From NCBI RefSeq assembly GCF_003387375.1, contig NZ_QUNG01000001.1, positions 270,510-334,509 of the forward strand: 64,000 nt of DNA, written 5' to 3'. A program made the position numbers and the translations under genes. The stretch comes from Marinomonas pollencensis. Lineage in GTDB: Bacteria > Pseudomonadota > Gammaproteobacteria > Pseudomonadales > Marinomonadaceae. The notes under the pieces were generated by a model. It did no database searches. It saw only the letters and a program-made list of their open reading frames with translations, and had not been told where the DNA came from. How positions within the stretch are numbered: position 1 is the stretch's first letter; every line of letters starts with the position of its first letter. Positions 56,914-64,000 of the stretch are shown here, one piece after another.

Positions 56914-57279
56914 TTAGCGAGTTTCGCTAGAGCCAAGTCCATTGTTGACTTGCTGCTGTTGCAGTCTTGATTTTTCAATTCCAATTCTTTTATATTCTGA
57001 GCTGTGACTTCGTCTCATAGCTCTTGCATGACCAGCCCAAAGTATAGATACAAGCCCCATTCCTAACCAACCGATCAAGGAAAAATCTTTAAATCCTGAA
57101 AGAAGACTTAAAAAGGCATCATATACATGCTCTTCTGGCATTTTAAAAATTAAAGCCAAAGCACCGATGAAGAAAAACAGAGGAAACAATTGACCTCTAT
57201 CCATTGCTTTCAAAACGATATCTCTAAAGGCATGAGCCCAAGTAACTTTTTGTGATGATTTTTTTGAAGCTTTTGCCAT
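56914..57279 (-). CDS. Unknown small membrane protein
   Basis: 121 residues. Basic N-terminus (AKASKKSSQKVTW), then helices near 30-47 (LFPLFFFIGALALIF) and 66-83 (FSLIGWLGMGLVSILWAG), and a basic, glutamine-rich tail (RLQQQQVNN). Phage and island genes of this shape are common; no function can be assigned. A perfect inverted repeat lies 40 bases upstream. Likely co-transcribed with the 190-residue membrane gene. Confidence 0.7.
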   Translation of the reverse strand: MAKASKKSSQKVTWAHAFRDIVLKAMDRGQLFPLFFFIGALALIFKMPEEHVYDAFLSLLSGFKDFSLIGWLGMGLVSILWAGHARAMRRSHSSEYKRIGIEKSRLQQQQVNNGLGSSETR

Positions 57280-57315
57280 ACCTAACTTACTTTATATTAA
57301 TATCCATTTATTAAA

Positions 57316-57337
57316 ATTCAATGGCTGAGCATTGAAT
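57316..57337. repeat. Inverted repeat at island promoter
   Basis: ATTCAATG (57316-57323) and CATTGAAT (57330-57337) are exact reverse complements separated by six bases, in the 168-base gap between the integrase stop and the 121-residue gene start. It may be an operator for the island's membrane genes. Confidence 0.45.
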
Positions 57338-57447
57338 GAGGCAAACTTCCACAATTGTCGAACTGAGTGAAAAGCGTGCAAATATTACTTTACAAAAACC
57401 TTATAAGCAATTGTTTGATAATTATGATACATACACGATGGTGCCAA

Positions 57448-58467
57448 CTAGTCCAGCATCAAGGCTATGTCACCCATATCTGGTGCGTAGTACACCCTTT
57501 GTAAAATTCTAAGATCAGTATGGCCTGAAATCTTGGCTAAGTTAAGCACATCCACTTTAGTTGCTAGCCGTGTCAGTGCTTCTCGCCTTAGGTCGTGAAA
57601 GTGTAGATCATCTATCAGGCACTTATTACGAATCTTCCTGAAATTCACATCAAGGGAATCTGACTTTAGGTTAAAGGCATTGCGCTTGCAGTCATCTAGT
57701 GTCTTGAGCTTTTCTAATACTTTCACCGCGGTAGTCGATAACGGTACGGTACGAGGGTTGCCGTTCTTTGTTTTGGCTAAATGAACGGTGCGTCTTTCTA
57801 AATTCACGTCTTCCCATGTTATGCCGCAAATCTCACCGGCACGCATTGCGGTTTCGATGGCAAATACAATGGCCGCGCCTATTCGCTCGCTCTTGGATTC
57901 TGGCGGTATCTCTATATCGTATTGTGTGGCTATCATCAGTTGTTCAAATTCGCCTGGTAACAGCCTCCTAGTCCGGGCATCCGGCTCTTTGGGACGCTTC
58001 ACCCTTGTCATTGGGTTTTCTTTCAACCAGCCCCATTCCTTCGCACATTGGCTACAAATAGAAGAAAGTACAGTCCATTCACGTAACACAGTACCAACGG
58101 CTACTTTTTGCAGGCGCCTGTCTCGCCATTCGGCAAAGTGTTTTGATTGAATATCTTGGAGGGAAATAAAACAAAGTGGGTCTGCAGGCTCATCAGCGCT
58201 TTTACCCAACCAGCGTTCAATTCTTCGTATTTCGAATTTCTGGCCACGTTTGGTCACACTGACCGTATCACGGTAGCGTTCAAGTGCTTTACTAAAAGGA
58301 CGATCTGGAATGTCAGAGGAAGTACTTTCTTTTGCTTCGCGCTCTAGATCGGACGCCCATGCTTGCGCCTCACGCTTTGTAGAGAAGCCACGCTTCGTCT
58401 TACGCTTACCTTTCACGCTAACTTGAGCGCACCATGTTCCATCATCGGTTTTAAAAATAGACGCCAC
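57448..58467 (-). CDS. Tyrosine recombinase/integrase
   Basis: 339 residues from GTG 58467 with GGAG upstream. N-terminal arm-binding domain (IFKTDDGTWCAQVSVKGKRKTKRGF, like AP2-type integrase N-termini), core-binding domain about 60-155, catalytic domain about 165-339 with first arginine in ETAMRAGEICGITWEDV near 210, HDLRREALTRL near 293 (H-x-x-R), SGHTDLRILQRVYY near 316 (His and the nucleophilic tyrosine). All five family residues are present, so it should be active. It lies beside tRNA-Leu, transcribed away from it, the standard orientation of an island integrase at its attachment site. Confidence 0.92.
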   Translation of the reverse strand: MASIFKTDDGTWCAQVSVKGKRKTKRGFSTKREAQAWASDLEREAKESTSSDIPDRPFSKALERYRDTVSVTKRGQKFEIRRIERWLGKSADEPADPLCFISLQDIQSKHFAEWRDRRLQKVAVGTVLREWTVLSSICSQCAKEWGWLKENPMTRVKRPKEPDARTRRLLPGEFEQLMIATQYDIEIPPESKSERIGAAIVFAIETAMRAGEICGITWEDVNLERRTVHLAKTKNGNPRTVPLSTTAVKVLEKLKTLDDCKRNAFNLKSDSLDVNFRKIRNKCLIDDLHFHDLRREALTRLATKVDVLNLAKISGHTDLRILQRVYYAPDMGDIALMLD

Positions 58468-58631
58468 TGAATATTCTCCGGTGCAATGTGCGGTGCAGTT
58501 TCGGTGCAGAATTTCAGAAAAGATAGCATATAAGCGGAAAAGCTTACAATTTGAAGTAGTACTAAGAAAATGCTGGAGAGTAGATATTTAAAGGGATTGA
58601 GTAAGATAAGAACTTTTTAGAAAGGTATGGG

Positions 58632-58659
58632 CAAAAAAAAAGGCACCATAAATGGTGCC
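58632..58659 (-). terminator. Terminator of the tRNA operon
   Basis: GGCACCAT (58642-58649) pairs with ATGGTGCC (58652-58659); eight A at 58633-58640 form the U-tract on the minus strand. The right arm overlaps the tRNA-Leu 3' end, so the hairpin begins within it. Confidence 0.85.
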
Positions 58660-58739
58660 CGGGACCGGAATCGAACCGGTACGCTCGTTAAAGCGCAAGA
58701 TTTTAAGTCTTGTGTGTCTACCAATTTCACCACCCGGGC
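58653..58739 (-). tRNA. tRNA-Leu (anticodon TAA)
   Basis: 87 bases including an encoded CCA. Acceptor GCCCGGG, T-arm with GGTTCGATTCC, a long variable arm (type II), and anticodon loop CTTAAAA giving TAA. The 3' end adjoins the island. Confidence 0.95.
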
Positions 58740-58749
58740 ATTTCTGATA

Positions 58750-58823
58750 TGGAGGCCGGAGTCGGAATCGAACCGGCGTTCACGGAGTTGCAGTCCGCTG
58801 CATGACCACTCTGCCATCCGGCC
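58750..58823 (-). tRNA. tRNA-Cys (anticodon GCA)
   Basis: 74 bases with encoded CCA; acceptor GGCCGGA, T-arm GGTTCGATTCC, anticodon loop CTGCAAC reads GCA. Confidence 0.95.
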
Positions 58824-58848
58824 TTCAATATATCAGACATCTTTTAAG

Positions 58849-58923
58849 TGGAGCGGGAAACGAGGCTCGAACTCGCGACCCCAACCTTGGCAAGGTTGTG
58901 CTCTACCACTGAGCTATTCCCGC
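58849..58923 (-). tRNA. tRNA-Gly (anticodon GCC)
   Basis: 75 bases with encoded CCA; acceptor GCGGGAA, D-arm AGCTCAGTGGTAGAGC, anticodon loop TTGCCAA reads GCC, T-arm GAGTTCGAGCC. Confidence 0.95.
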
Positions 58924-59019
58924 GTCTCAAAAGATGGTGCATATTCTATGCATTTGAACTTTCACGTCAAGGAAAAAATCTAAATAAATAGCTAACTTAG
59001 CGACTTTTTTTATTTTTGA

Positions 59020-59580
59020 TTATTTTTTATCCGCTTTCTTGGGTACTAGGTCTGGCCAAGCCGCTTTTAAGTAAATATACATGGACCAAAGTGTCAGCAA
59101 TGCCGCCACCACCAACACCGACATACCGAACAATGACCACATAGTGCCTGGCGGACTACCCAACAAAATAAAAATAGCCAACATCTGCATCGCCGTTTTT
59201 AGTTTGCCAATGTAAGACACGGCGACACTGGCACGCTTGCCCATTTCCGCCATCCATTCACGCAATGCGGAAATAACAATCTCACGACCAACAATAACCA
59301 CGCCTGCCAATGTCATTAATGGATCGGAATAACTAGCCACCAACATAATCAGCGCAACCGACACCATCAGCTTATCTGCTACTGGGTCAAAGAAGGCACC
59401 AAAGGGCGTCGTCTGGTTGAGCTTTCTTGCTAAATAACCATCAAGCCAATCCGTCCAAGCGGCTAAGGCAAACACAGCTGCACAAGTGTAATAACGCCCT
59501 TCCCACGGCAAATAATAAATAGCCACCAAAATCGGGATCATAAAAATCCGCAGGGAGGTTAATATATTCGGTATGTTCAT
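59020..59580 (-). CDS. pgsA: Phosphatidylglycerophosphate synthase
   Basis: 186 residues, the normal PgsA length. It has the CDP-alcohol phosphotransferase motif D-G-x-x-A-R-x8-G-x3-D-x3-D in DWLDGYLARKLNQTTPFGAFFDPVADK (from about residue 42), and about four membrane helices. It couples CDP-diacylglycerol to glycerol 3-phosphate in the inner membrane. It lies 35 bases after uvrC on the same strand and about 100 before the tRNA cluster, a conserved gammaproteobacterial order. Confidence 0.95.
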   Translation of the reverse strand: MNIPNILTSLRIFMIPILVAIYYLPWEGRYYTCAAVFALAAWTDWLDGYLARKLNQTTPFGAFFDPVADKLMVSVALIMLVASYSDPLMTLAGVVIVGREIVISALREWMAEMGKRASVAVSYIGKLKTAMQMLAIFILLGSPPGTMWSLFGMSVLVVAALLTLWSMYIYLKAAWPDLVPKKADKK

Positions 59581-59615
59581 TTTTTTCCTATTTCAGTCTG
59601 TAAACGTATGACAAA

Positions 59616-61436
59616 TCAATTTTTATGCAGATGCAGATAAATTTCTTCCGCTTTTTTAACACCAATGCCTTTCACTTTTGCAATGTCGGCTTGGCTTGCG
59701 GCTAATAACTCTTGGTAGCCCCCAAAAGTAGACAATAATTCTTTACGTCGACTGGGTCCAATCCCTGGTATGTCTTCCAATACCGAATGACGTCTTTTTT
59801 TATCTCGACGACGGCGATGGCTCTTGACGGCAAAACGGTGCGCTTCATCCCGTATATGTTGAATCAAATGAAGCGCGGAGGAATCAGGTGGTAATACTAC
59901 TTCATCCTCCTTCGACCCTATATACAAGGTTTCTAAGCCAGGTTTTCGCGTATCCCCTTTGGCCACCCCTAATAAAAAGATGTCGACCAACCCCAGCTCT
60001 TTCAATACCGCTTCAGCTTGGGTTAGCTGGCCTTTGCCACCGTCAATCAACAGTACGTCTGGCGCTTCTAACTCACCACTTTTAACCCGCTTATAACGAC
60101 GCAAGAGCGCTTGCTTCATCGCACCATAATCATCCCCAGGCTCAACGCCTTCAATATTAAAGGAGCGATAACGCTTTTTATCAGGGCCATCAGGACCAAA
60201 CACCACACAGGATGCCACCGTCGCCTCACCACTAGAATGACTAATATCAAAACATTCCATATGGCTTGGCGGCTCTTTAAAGCCTAATATTTTCTGTAGC
60301 GCCGTTACCCGACTAAAATGATTGCGCTTATCCGATAAGCGCGCTTGCAAACCTTGCTCTGCGTTAAGTTTAGCCAAATCCATCCAGCGGGCACGCTGCC
60401 CTCGAACATTATGCAACACTTCTATGCGCTTTTGTGTGGTTTCAAAAATCCCTTCCACCAGCGCGTCACCGTCTTCTAGTTCATGACTGCTAATCAAGAC
60501 TTTTGGTAGCTCTTGAATTCCCCCTAAATAGAACTGGGCAATAAACGACGATAACAATTCACCCTCGGTGATTTCAATGGGCATTTTAGGATAATGACTT
60601 TTACTGCCAACCACCTTGCCATGGCGCACCATCATGACATGTACGCACAATCCCCCTGGCTGAATAATCGCGGCTAATACATCCGCATCGCCGGTTTGAC
60701 CGTACACATCTTGCTGCTCTTGGATGTGTTTTAGCTGGATCATTTGATCTCGCAGCTCAGCCGCCCGCTCAAACTCCATTTCGATGGCCGCCGCTTTCAT
60801 TTTGTCGGCTATTTCACTGGTTAATTCTTGGTTTTTACCTTCAAGAAACATTCTCGCATGTCGTACATCATCGGCGTACTGCTCGTCGTCAATCAAGCCG
60901 ACACACGGACCAGAGCAACGCTTTATTTGATACTGTAAACAAGGCCGTGAACGGTTCGCATAAGTGCCATCTTCACACTGTCGCACCTTAAAAACCTTTT
61001 GCATGGTGTTTAAACTTTCACGAACCGCCGTTCCACTAGGAAAAGGGCCATAGAGTTTACCCGCCGTGGTTTTATTGCCACGCCGAAACAAGAGTGCTGG
61101 ATGTTGATGCTGGGAGAGCAATATATAAGGATACGATTTGTCATCTCGTAGCAAGATATTGTAAGGCGGACGGTGTTGCTTGATCAGTGTTTGTTCAAGC
61201 AACAGGGCTTCTGTTTCGCTTTTCGTGACAGTGATTTCGATATCATCGATGCGACTCACCAAGGCCATGGTTTTGGTGGTCAGTCCGGTCGCACGAAAAT
61301 AACTAGAGACGCGGTTTTTTAAGTTTTTTGCCTTCCCCACATACAACAACACCCCCTTGCCATACATGCGATAGACGCCCGGGCGAGTGGTTAAATGGCT
61401 GACAAAATGTTTTGGATCAAATTCTGCGTGAGTCAA
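59616..61436 (-). CDS. uvrC: Excinuclease ABC subunit C
   Basis: 606 residues. GIY-YIG nuclease domain at about 14-95 (TTRPGVYRMYGKGVLLYVGKAKNLKNRVSSYF), UvrB-binding UVR motif near 205-240, RNase H-like endonuclease domain near 380-540 (MECFDISHSSGEATVASCVVF, DVLLIDGGKGQL), and C-terminal helix-hairpin-helix pair (EDIPGIGPSRRKELLSTFGG, VKGIGVKKAEEIYLHL). It makes both incisions in nucleotide excision repair. 11 bases after gacA, so part of the conserved gacA-uvrC-pgsA operon. Confidence 0.97.
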   Translation of the reverse strand: MTHAEFDPKHFVSHLTTRPGVYRMYGKGVLLYVGKAKNLKNRVSSYFRATGLTTKTMALVSRIDDIEITVTKSETEALLLEQTLIKQHRPPYNILLRDDKSYPYILLSQHQHPALLFRRGNKTTAGKLYGPFPSGTAVRESLNTMQKVFKVRQCEDGTYANRSRPCLQYQIKRCSGPCVGLIDDEQYADDVRHARMFLEGKNQELTSEIADKMKAAAIEMEFERAAELRDQMIQLKHIQEQQDVYGQTGDADVLAAIIQPGGLCVHVMMVRHGKVVGSKSHYPKMPIEITEGELLSSFIAQFYLGGIQELPKVLISSHELEDGDALVEGIFETTQKRIEVLHNVRGQRARWMDLAKLNAEQGLQARLSDKRNHFSRVTALQKILGFKEPPSHMECFDISHSSGEATVASCVVFGPDGPDKKRYRSFNIEGVEPGDDYGAMKQALLRRYKRVKSGELEAPDVLLIDGGKGQLTQAEAVLKELGLVDIFLLGVAKGDTRKPGLETLYIGSKEDEVVLPPDSSALHLIQHIRDEAHRFAVKSHRRRRDKKRRHSVLEDIPGIGPSRRKELLSTFGGYQELLAASQADIAKVKGIGVKKAEEIYLHLHKN

Positions 61437-61447
61437 ACAAACCTCGT

Positions 61448-62110
61448 TTACGACCCCATACCAAGGACATTGTAACGCACCGCTAAATGAATAAGCTCCA
61501 CGTCACTTTCTATGTTCAGTTTTGAAAAGATACGCGTCCGATAAGTACTTACCGTTTTAGGACTCACGTTTAAATGCTCTGCAATCTCTGTTGAACGTTT
61601 ACAATCCACTATCATCTGGGCAACTTGTAATTCACGGTCCGACAAGGTCTCAAGTGGCGACCCTTTACTATCGATCGTGTATTTTGCTAACGCCATTTTC
61701 TGCGCCACGCTCTTAGCAATATAACGCTCACCTTTATGAACCGCATGCAAAGCCTCTAGCAGTTCATCGGTGTTGGTGCCTTTGGTTAAATAGCCAGAAG
61801 CGCCTGCTTCTAGCAGTTTGACCGGATATAAGCTGTCTTCAAGCGCAGACAAAGCAATCACCTTCACTTTTGGCGTGAGGCGTTTTATTTCTTTCGTCGC
61901 TCCCAAACCACCAATTCCGGGCATATGAACATCCATCAACACAATATCAGGTAAAAGCAAGCGTGACTGTACGATGGCTTCTTCGCCACTGTGAACAATA
62001 CCCACCACGGTTACACCTGAGACATCCTGTAAAACACGGCTAATTCCTTGACTCACCATATCGTGGTCATCAACTATCAGGATTTTTAACAAAGGAACCA
62101 CCTTACTCAC
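61448..62110 (-). CDS. gacA: Response regulator GacA/UvrY
   Basis: 220 residues. Receiver at about 8-125 with LIVDDHDMVSQGI, phospho-aspartate in DIVLMDVHMPGIGG near 58, and the usual T/K positions (IALSALEDS, SGYLTKGTN). C-terminal LuxR-type helix-turn-helix near 155-212 (LSDRELQVAQMIVDCKRSTEIAEHLNVSPKTVSTYRTRIFSKLNI). It works with a BarA/GacS kinase to activate small RNAs that titrate CsrA. Position before uvrC confirms orthology. It may receive phosphate from a hybrid kinase elsewhere. Confidence 0.95.
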   Translation of the reverse strand: MSKVVPLLKILIVDDHDMVSQGISRVLQDVSGVTVVGIVHSGEEAIVQSRLLLPDIVLMDVHMPGIGGLGATKEIKRLTPKVKVIALSALEDSLYPVKLLEAGASGYLTKGTNTDELLEALHAVHKGERYIAKSVAQKMALAKYTIDSKGSPLETLSDRELQVAQMIVDCKRSTEIAEHLNVSPKTVSTYRTRIFSKLNIESDVELIHLAVRYNVLGMGS

Positions 62111-62207
62111 TAGTTAACTTAGTCCTCTATTACTATGTTAACCATAATGACACGGGTCTCATAGCGCTGAGAACATTTTATTTTTTCTATTAACCTAACC
62201 ACTTAGG

Positions 62208-63008
62208 TCACTCTGGTAAGGTGCCGCTGTAGCCCATTGCTTTCAGTTTCTCTGCTGCGATAAGGCGATATCGCTGGCGAATCCCTGTGCCCAAGGTTTT
62301 TTGCGTGTAATACAGCACAGGAGCAACCTCTTCTTCAGGCAAATTCAAGGCCTTAGCAATGTCGCTAATAAGCGTATCGACACCGACTGAGTATTTGTTT
62401 TCGATCATCGTCACTTTCGGCACAACAAGGCGCTCACCAGAAATCACCCGATCGACAATATTACGATAATTTTCTTCGTAAAGAGGCCACGAGACACGCT
62501 CCTCTTCTGACTTAAGCTTGTACCAGCCAGTTTGCGTACCTGCAAAATACACCGCAGGGTGAGACCAATGAAACAGCAAAGGGTCTGAACGACAAGCGCA
62601 GGCTTCTAAATAAGCAGAACGCGGGTCCAACAAACCATAAGCTTTATAAGCTGTATTAATCAGCTTAAGAAACTCTGAAATGGTTGGAGGCCATGCATAC
62701 ACTTCTTTGGTACGTTCTACCGCATATGCCAGCAGCGGCTCCTGAAACCCCTTTAACGCAACCGCCCACTCACGCTTAGCCAGCTTTACCTCATCAGGAT
62801 TACTGTAAGCCGAGGCAAATTTGTGGGTATAAATCGCTTTAAAACGAGCAAACAACATGTTCACCAAGACGCGCGTTTGCTGCTGCGCTTCGTCTCTCTG
62901 ACTATCCTGCTGGGTATTACCAGTCTGTGTCGTGGATGTTGGTGAGGGCGTCGCTAACTTGCTCTCGAGAGGTTTTATTAAATTTTGTACTGCCTGAGGT
63001 TCCTTCAT
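62208..63008 (-). CDS. Replication protein P-like helicase loader
   Basis: 266 residues. The region from about residue 48 resembles phage lambda replication protein P: NMLFARFKAIYTHKFASA, AKREWAVALKGF, WPPTISEFLKLI, SHPAVYFAGTQTGWYKL. Lambda P brings the DnaB helicase to an origin. The N-terminal 45 residues are polar and low-complexity (TPSPTSTTQTGN), in a region that overlaps the upstream gene by 92 bases. No ribosome site is visible at the ATG 63008, so translation probably depends on the upstream gene; a start near 62855 is possible. It pairs with the DnaT-like gene and lies 98 bases from gacA. Confidence 0.72.
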   Translation of the reverse strand: MKEPQAVQNLIKPLESKLATPSPTSTTQTGNTQQDSQRDEAQQQTRVLVNMLFARFKAIYTHKFASAYSNPDEVKLAKREWAVALKGFQEPLLAYAVERTKEVYAWPPTISEFLKLINTAYKAYGLLDPRSAYLEACACRSDPLLFHWSHPAVYFAGTQTGWYKLKSEEERVSWPLYEENYRNIVDRVISGERLVVPKVTMIENKYSVGVDTLISDIAKALNLPEEEVAPVLYYTQKTLGTGIRQRYRLIAAEKLKAMGYSGTLPE

Positions 63009-63780
63009 AAGAAGATCGATCCGATTGTTTGTACTGCCACTGACGTTTTACGTATTTAAAAAATTCGCTGTTCCAAGTTCTGACATTTTTTCGCTGCTCT
63101 TTAATACGCAACAAGAACTCCGCTTGCAGCGATAAGGCAAACTCTTTACTAATGCCCGCTTGCGCAACCTGTTCCAACGTCGCTTCTTCTGGTTGCCATT
63201 GATCGGGCTGGCGAGAGCGCTCCTTTTGCTCTAAATACAAGTCAAAGTCGGTCACTCCACGCCTATCATTAACCACTGGCGGTGTTGCATATTCTTGATG
63301 TCGCGCCGTGTGCCTTGGCGCATAGCTGGCCTTAGGAGCACTCGACTGAGGCGGCTTCGGGGTGAACTGTGATTGTGGTGCCCCTGTCGGTGTTGCAGAT
63401 GCCCTATTTAGGCTGGCGTTATCACGTGCTTCTTGCTGCAAACGATTGACTTTGGTCATCAATAAATCATCGCCACCAGCAGGCGCTGAATGCGTTTCTT
63501 TTCTTGCTCCTGACGCCTCAACCAGATGAATCTCTAACAATTGGTCATGGCGCTGAAAACTCAGTAACTGGCTAATTTGTAAGTTTGCCAATAAGCGCAT
63601 CACCATAGGCACAGTCCAAAACGGCAACTGAGTACTTAAGTGTGCGATTTCTATTTTCAAAACAGCGGAGTTCAGCACATAAGTCTGTTGTTTTAAAAAG
63701 GTTAAAAGCACCGTCTCTTCTAGGCCTACCTGTGCTGCCATAGAAAAAGAAATAGGTAATAAATAATCGTTGTTCAACAT
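62917..63780 (-). CDS. DnaT-like primosomal protein
   Basis: 287 residues. N-terminal winged-helix-like domain (about 1-95: LLPISFSMAAQVGLEETVLLTFL, LSTQLPFWTVPMVMRLLANL), a flexible Pro/Ser/Ala linker (about 96-180), and a C-terminal DnaT-like ssDNA-binding domain (about 190-260: WQPEEATLEQVAQAGISKEFALSLQAEFLLR, NSEFFKYVKRQWQYK). DnaT acts with PriA/PriB and a helicase loader in replication restart. Its last 92 bases also encode the start of the lambda-P-like gene in another frame. Confidence 0.8.
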   Translation of the reverse strand: MLNNDYLLPISFSMAAQVGLEETVLLTFLKQQTYVLNSAVLKIEIAHLSTQLPFWTVPMVMRLLANLQISQLLSFQRHDQLLEIHLVEASGARKETHSAPAGGDDLLMTKVNRLQQEARDNASLNRASATPTGAPQSQFTPKPPQSSAPKASYAPRHTARHQEYATPPVVNDRRGVTDFDLYLEQKERSRQPDQWQPEEATLEQVAQAGISKEFALSLQAEFLLRIKEQRKNVRTWNSEFFKYVKRQWQYKQSDRSSYEGTSGSTKFNKTSREQVSDALTNIHDTDW

Positions 63781-64000
63781 CGTTCTCGCTTCACACGTTT
63801 AGCCTCTCAGTCTAACAAAAGCTCGCCTCATAAGCACGATAACCCGTAAAACCCTTGGCCTGCAATCTAAGGTTTTTTTCACTAACAAAGACTAATGACA
63901 ATTACATTACCGTTACATTAAGCATCATTGACAGCACCAAAATGGACTTCTATGCTCAGGCTGTAGGTCACTAAAAACCCCTACCCAAATCAACTTTACT

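Larger units (their letters stand above)
53406..58652. mobile_element. Decaying integrative element at tRNA-Leu
   Basis: A tyrosine integrase gene lies next to the 3' end of tRNA-Leu(TAA), with phage and excisionase remnants at the far side and a set of small, mostly unrecognised genes between. Several genes are broken. I did not find a second copy of the tRNA 3' end, so the left boundary is a guess: it is set at the tail-fibre remnant, and the true attachment site may be deleted. The tRNA-Leu next to pgsA/uvrC/gacA is a known integration site in other gammaproteobacteria. Confidence 0.6.

Noticed and set aside
57438-57445. ATGGTGCC as an attachment-site copy of the tRNA-Leu 3' end
   Set aside because: Only eight bases match, and the flanks CAACTAG differ from the tRNA; expected by chance in this length.
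58617-58983. Open frames on both strands across the tRNA genes
   Set aside because: They are translations of tRNA-Leu, tRNA-Cys and tRNA-Gly and have no protein character.
1-64000. CRISPR arrays, rRNA genes and complete insertion sequences
   Set aside because: No regularly spaced repeats, no rRNA-like sequence and no transposase frame were seen.

Overview
The window looks like chromosome from a marine gammaproteobacterium of the Oceanospirillales, most likely Marinomonas or a close relative. This is inferred from gene content, not from any database search: TRAP transporters, two Cache-type chemoreceptors, a complete xylose locus, a gacA-uvrC-pgsA-tRNA(Gly-Cys-Leu) block, and a chromosomal DnaT/lambda-P-like replication pair. 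GC looks moderate, and genes are packed in short operons with clear ribosome sites and intrinsic terminators.

Layout. 1-2.7 kb: 3' end of a molybdopterin oxidoreductase, a small lipoprotein and trkH. 3.1-10.1 kb: a TRAP transporter (dctPQM), an aspartase-family lyase and an MmgE/PrpD protein in one operon, with a convergent LysR gene. The lyase plus MmgE/PrpD pairing resembles iminodisuccinate-type (N-substituted aspartate) catabolism. 10.4-15.2 kb: putrescine uptake and gamma-glutamylation genes (potF-like, puuA-like, puuB-like, TetR). 15.5-19.5 kb: an EmrAB-type efflux pair with a LysR regulator, then an unlisted 39-codon membrane microprotein gene with its own ribosome site and terminator. 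19.5-25.5 kb: a large CHASE/PAS hybrid kinase, a BamE-like lipoprotein and formaldehyde dehydrogenase. 25.7-33.5 kb: xylA, xylB and xylFGH, with xylR destroyed by an internal deletion. 33.8-44.8 kb: a ketone-body regulon in which 3-hydroxybutyrate would enter by a TRAP transporter, be oxidised to acetoacetate, be activated by a CoA-transferase and be split by thiolase. A sigma54 activator with three repeated upstream sites faces the TRAP operon. 45-53.1 kb: two chemoreceptors, a diguanylate cyclase and an outer-membrane barrel.

53.4-58.65 kb is a decaying integrative element beside the 3' end of tRNA-Leu(TAA). It has an intact tyrosine integrase, a phage tail-fibre fragment, an AlpA/excisionase-like gene killed by a 7-bp tandem duplication, a secreted-protein gene with two lesions, a DUF3892 gene, two small membrane proteins, and an intact two-gene operon of an endonuclease/exonuclease/phosphatase-fold enzyme with an unknown partner. 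58.65-62.1 kb is the tRNA cluster, pgsA, uvrC and gacA/uvrY. 62.2-63.8 kb holds two overlapping primosome genes.

The best candidates for something undescribed are the TRAP/lyase/MmgE operon, the EEP-enzyme pair in the island, the 39-residue microprotein, and the chromosomal DnaT plus lambda-P-like pair.
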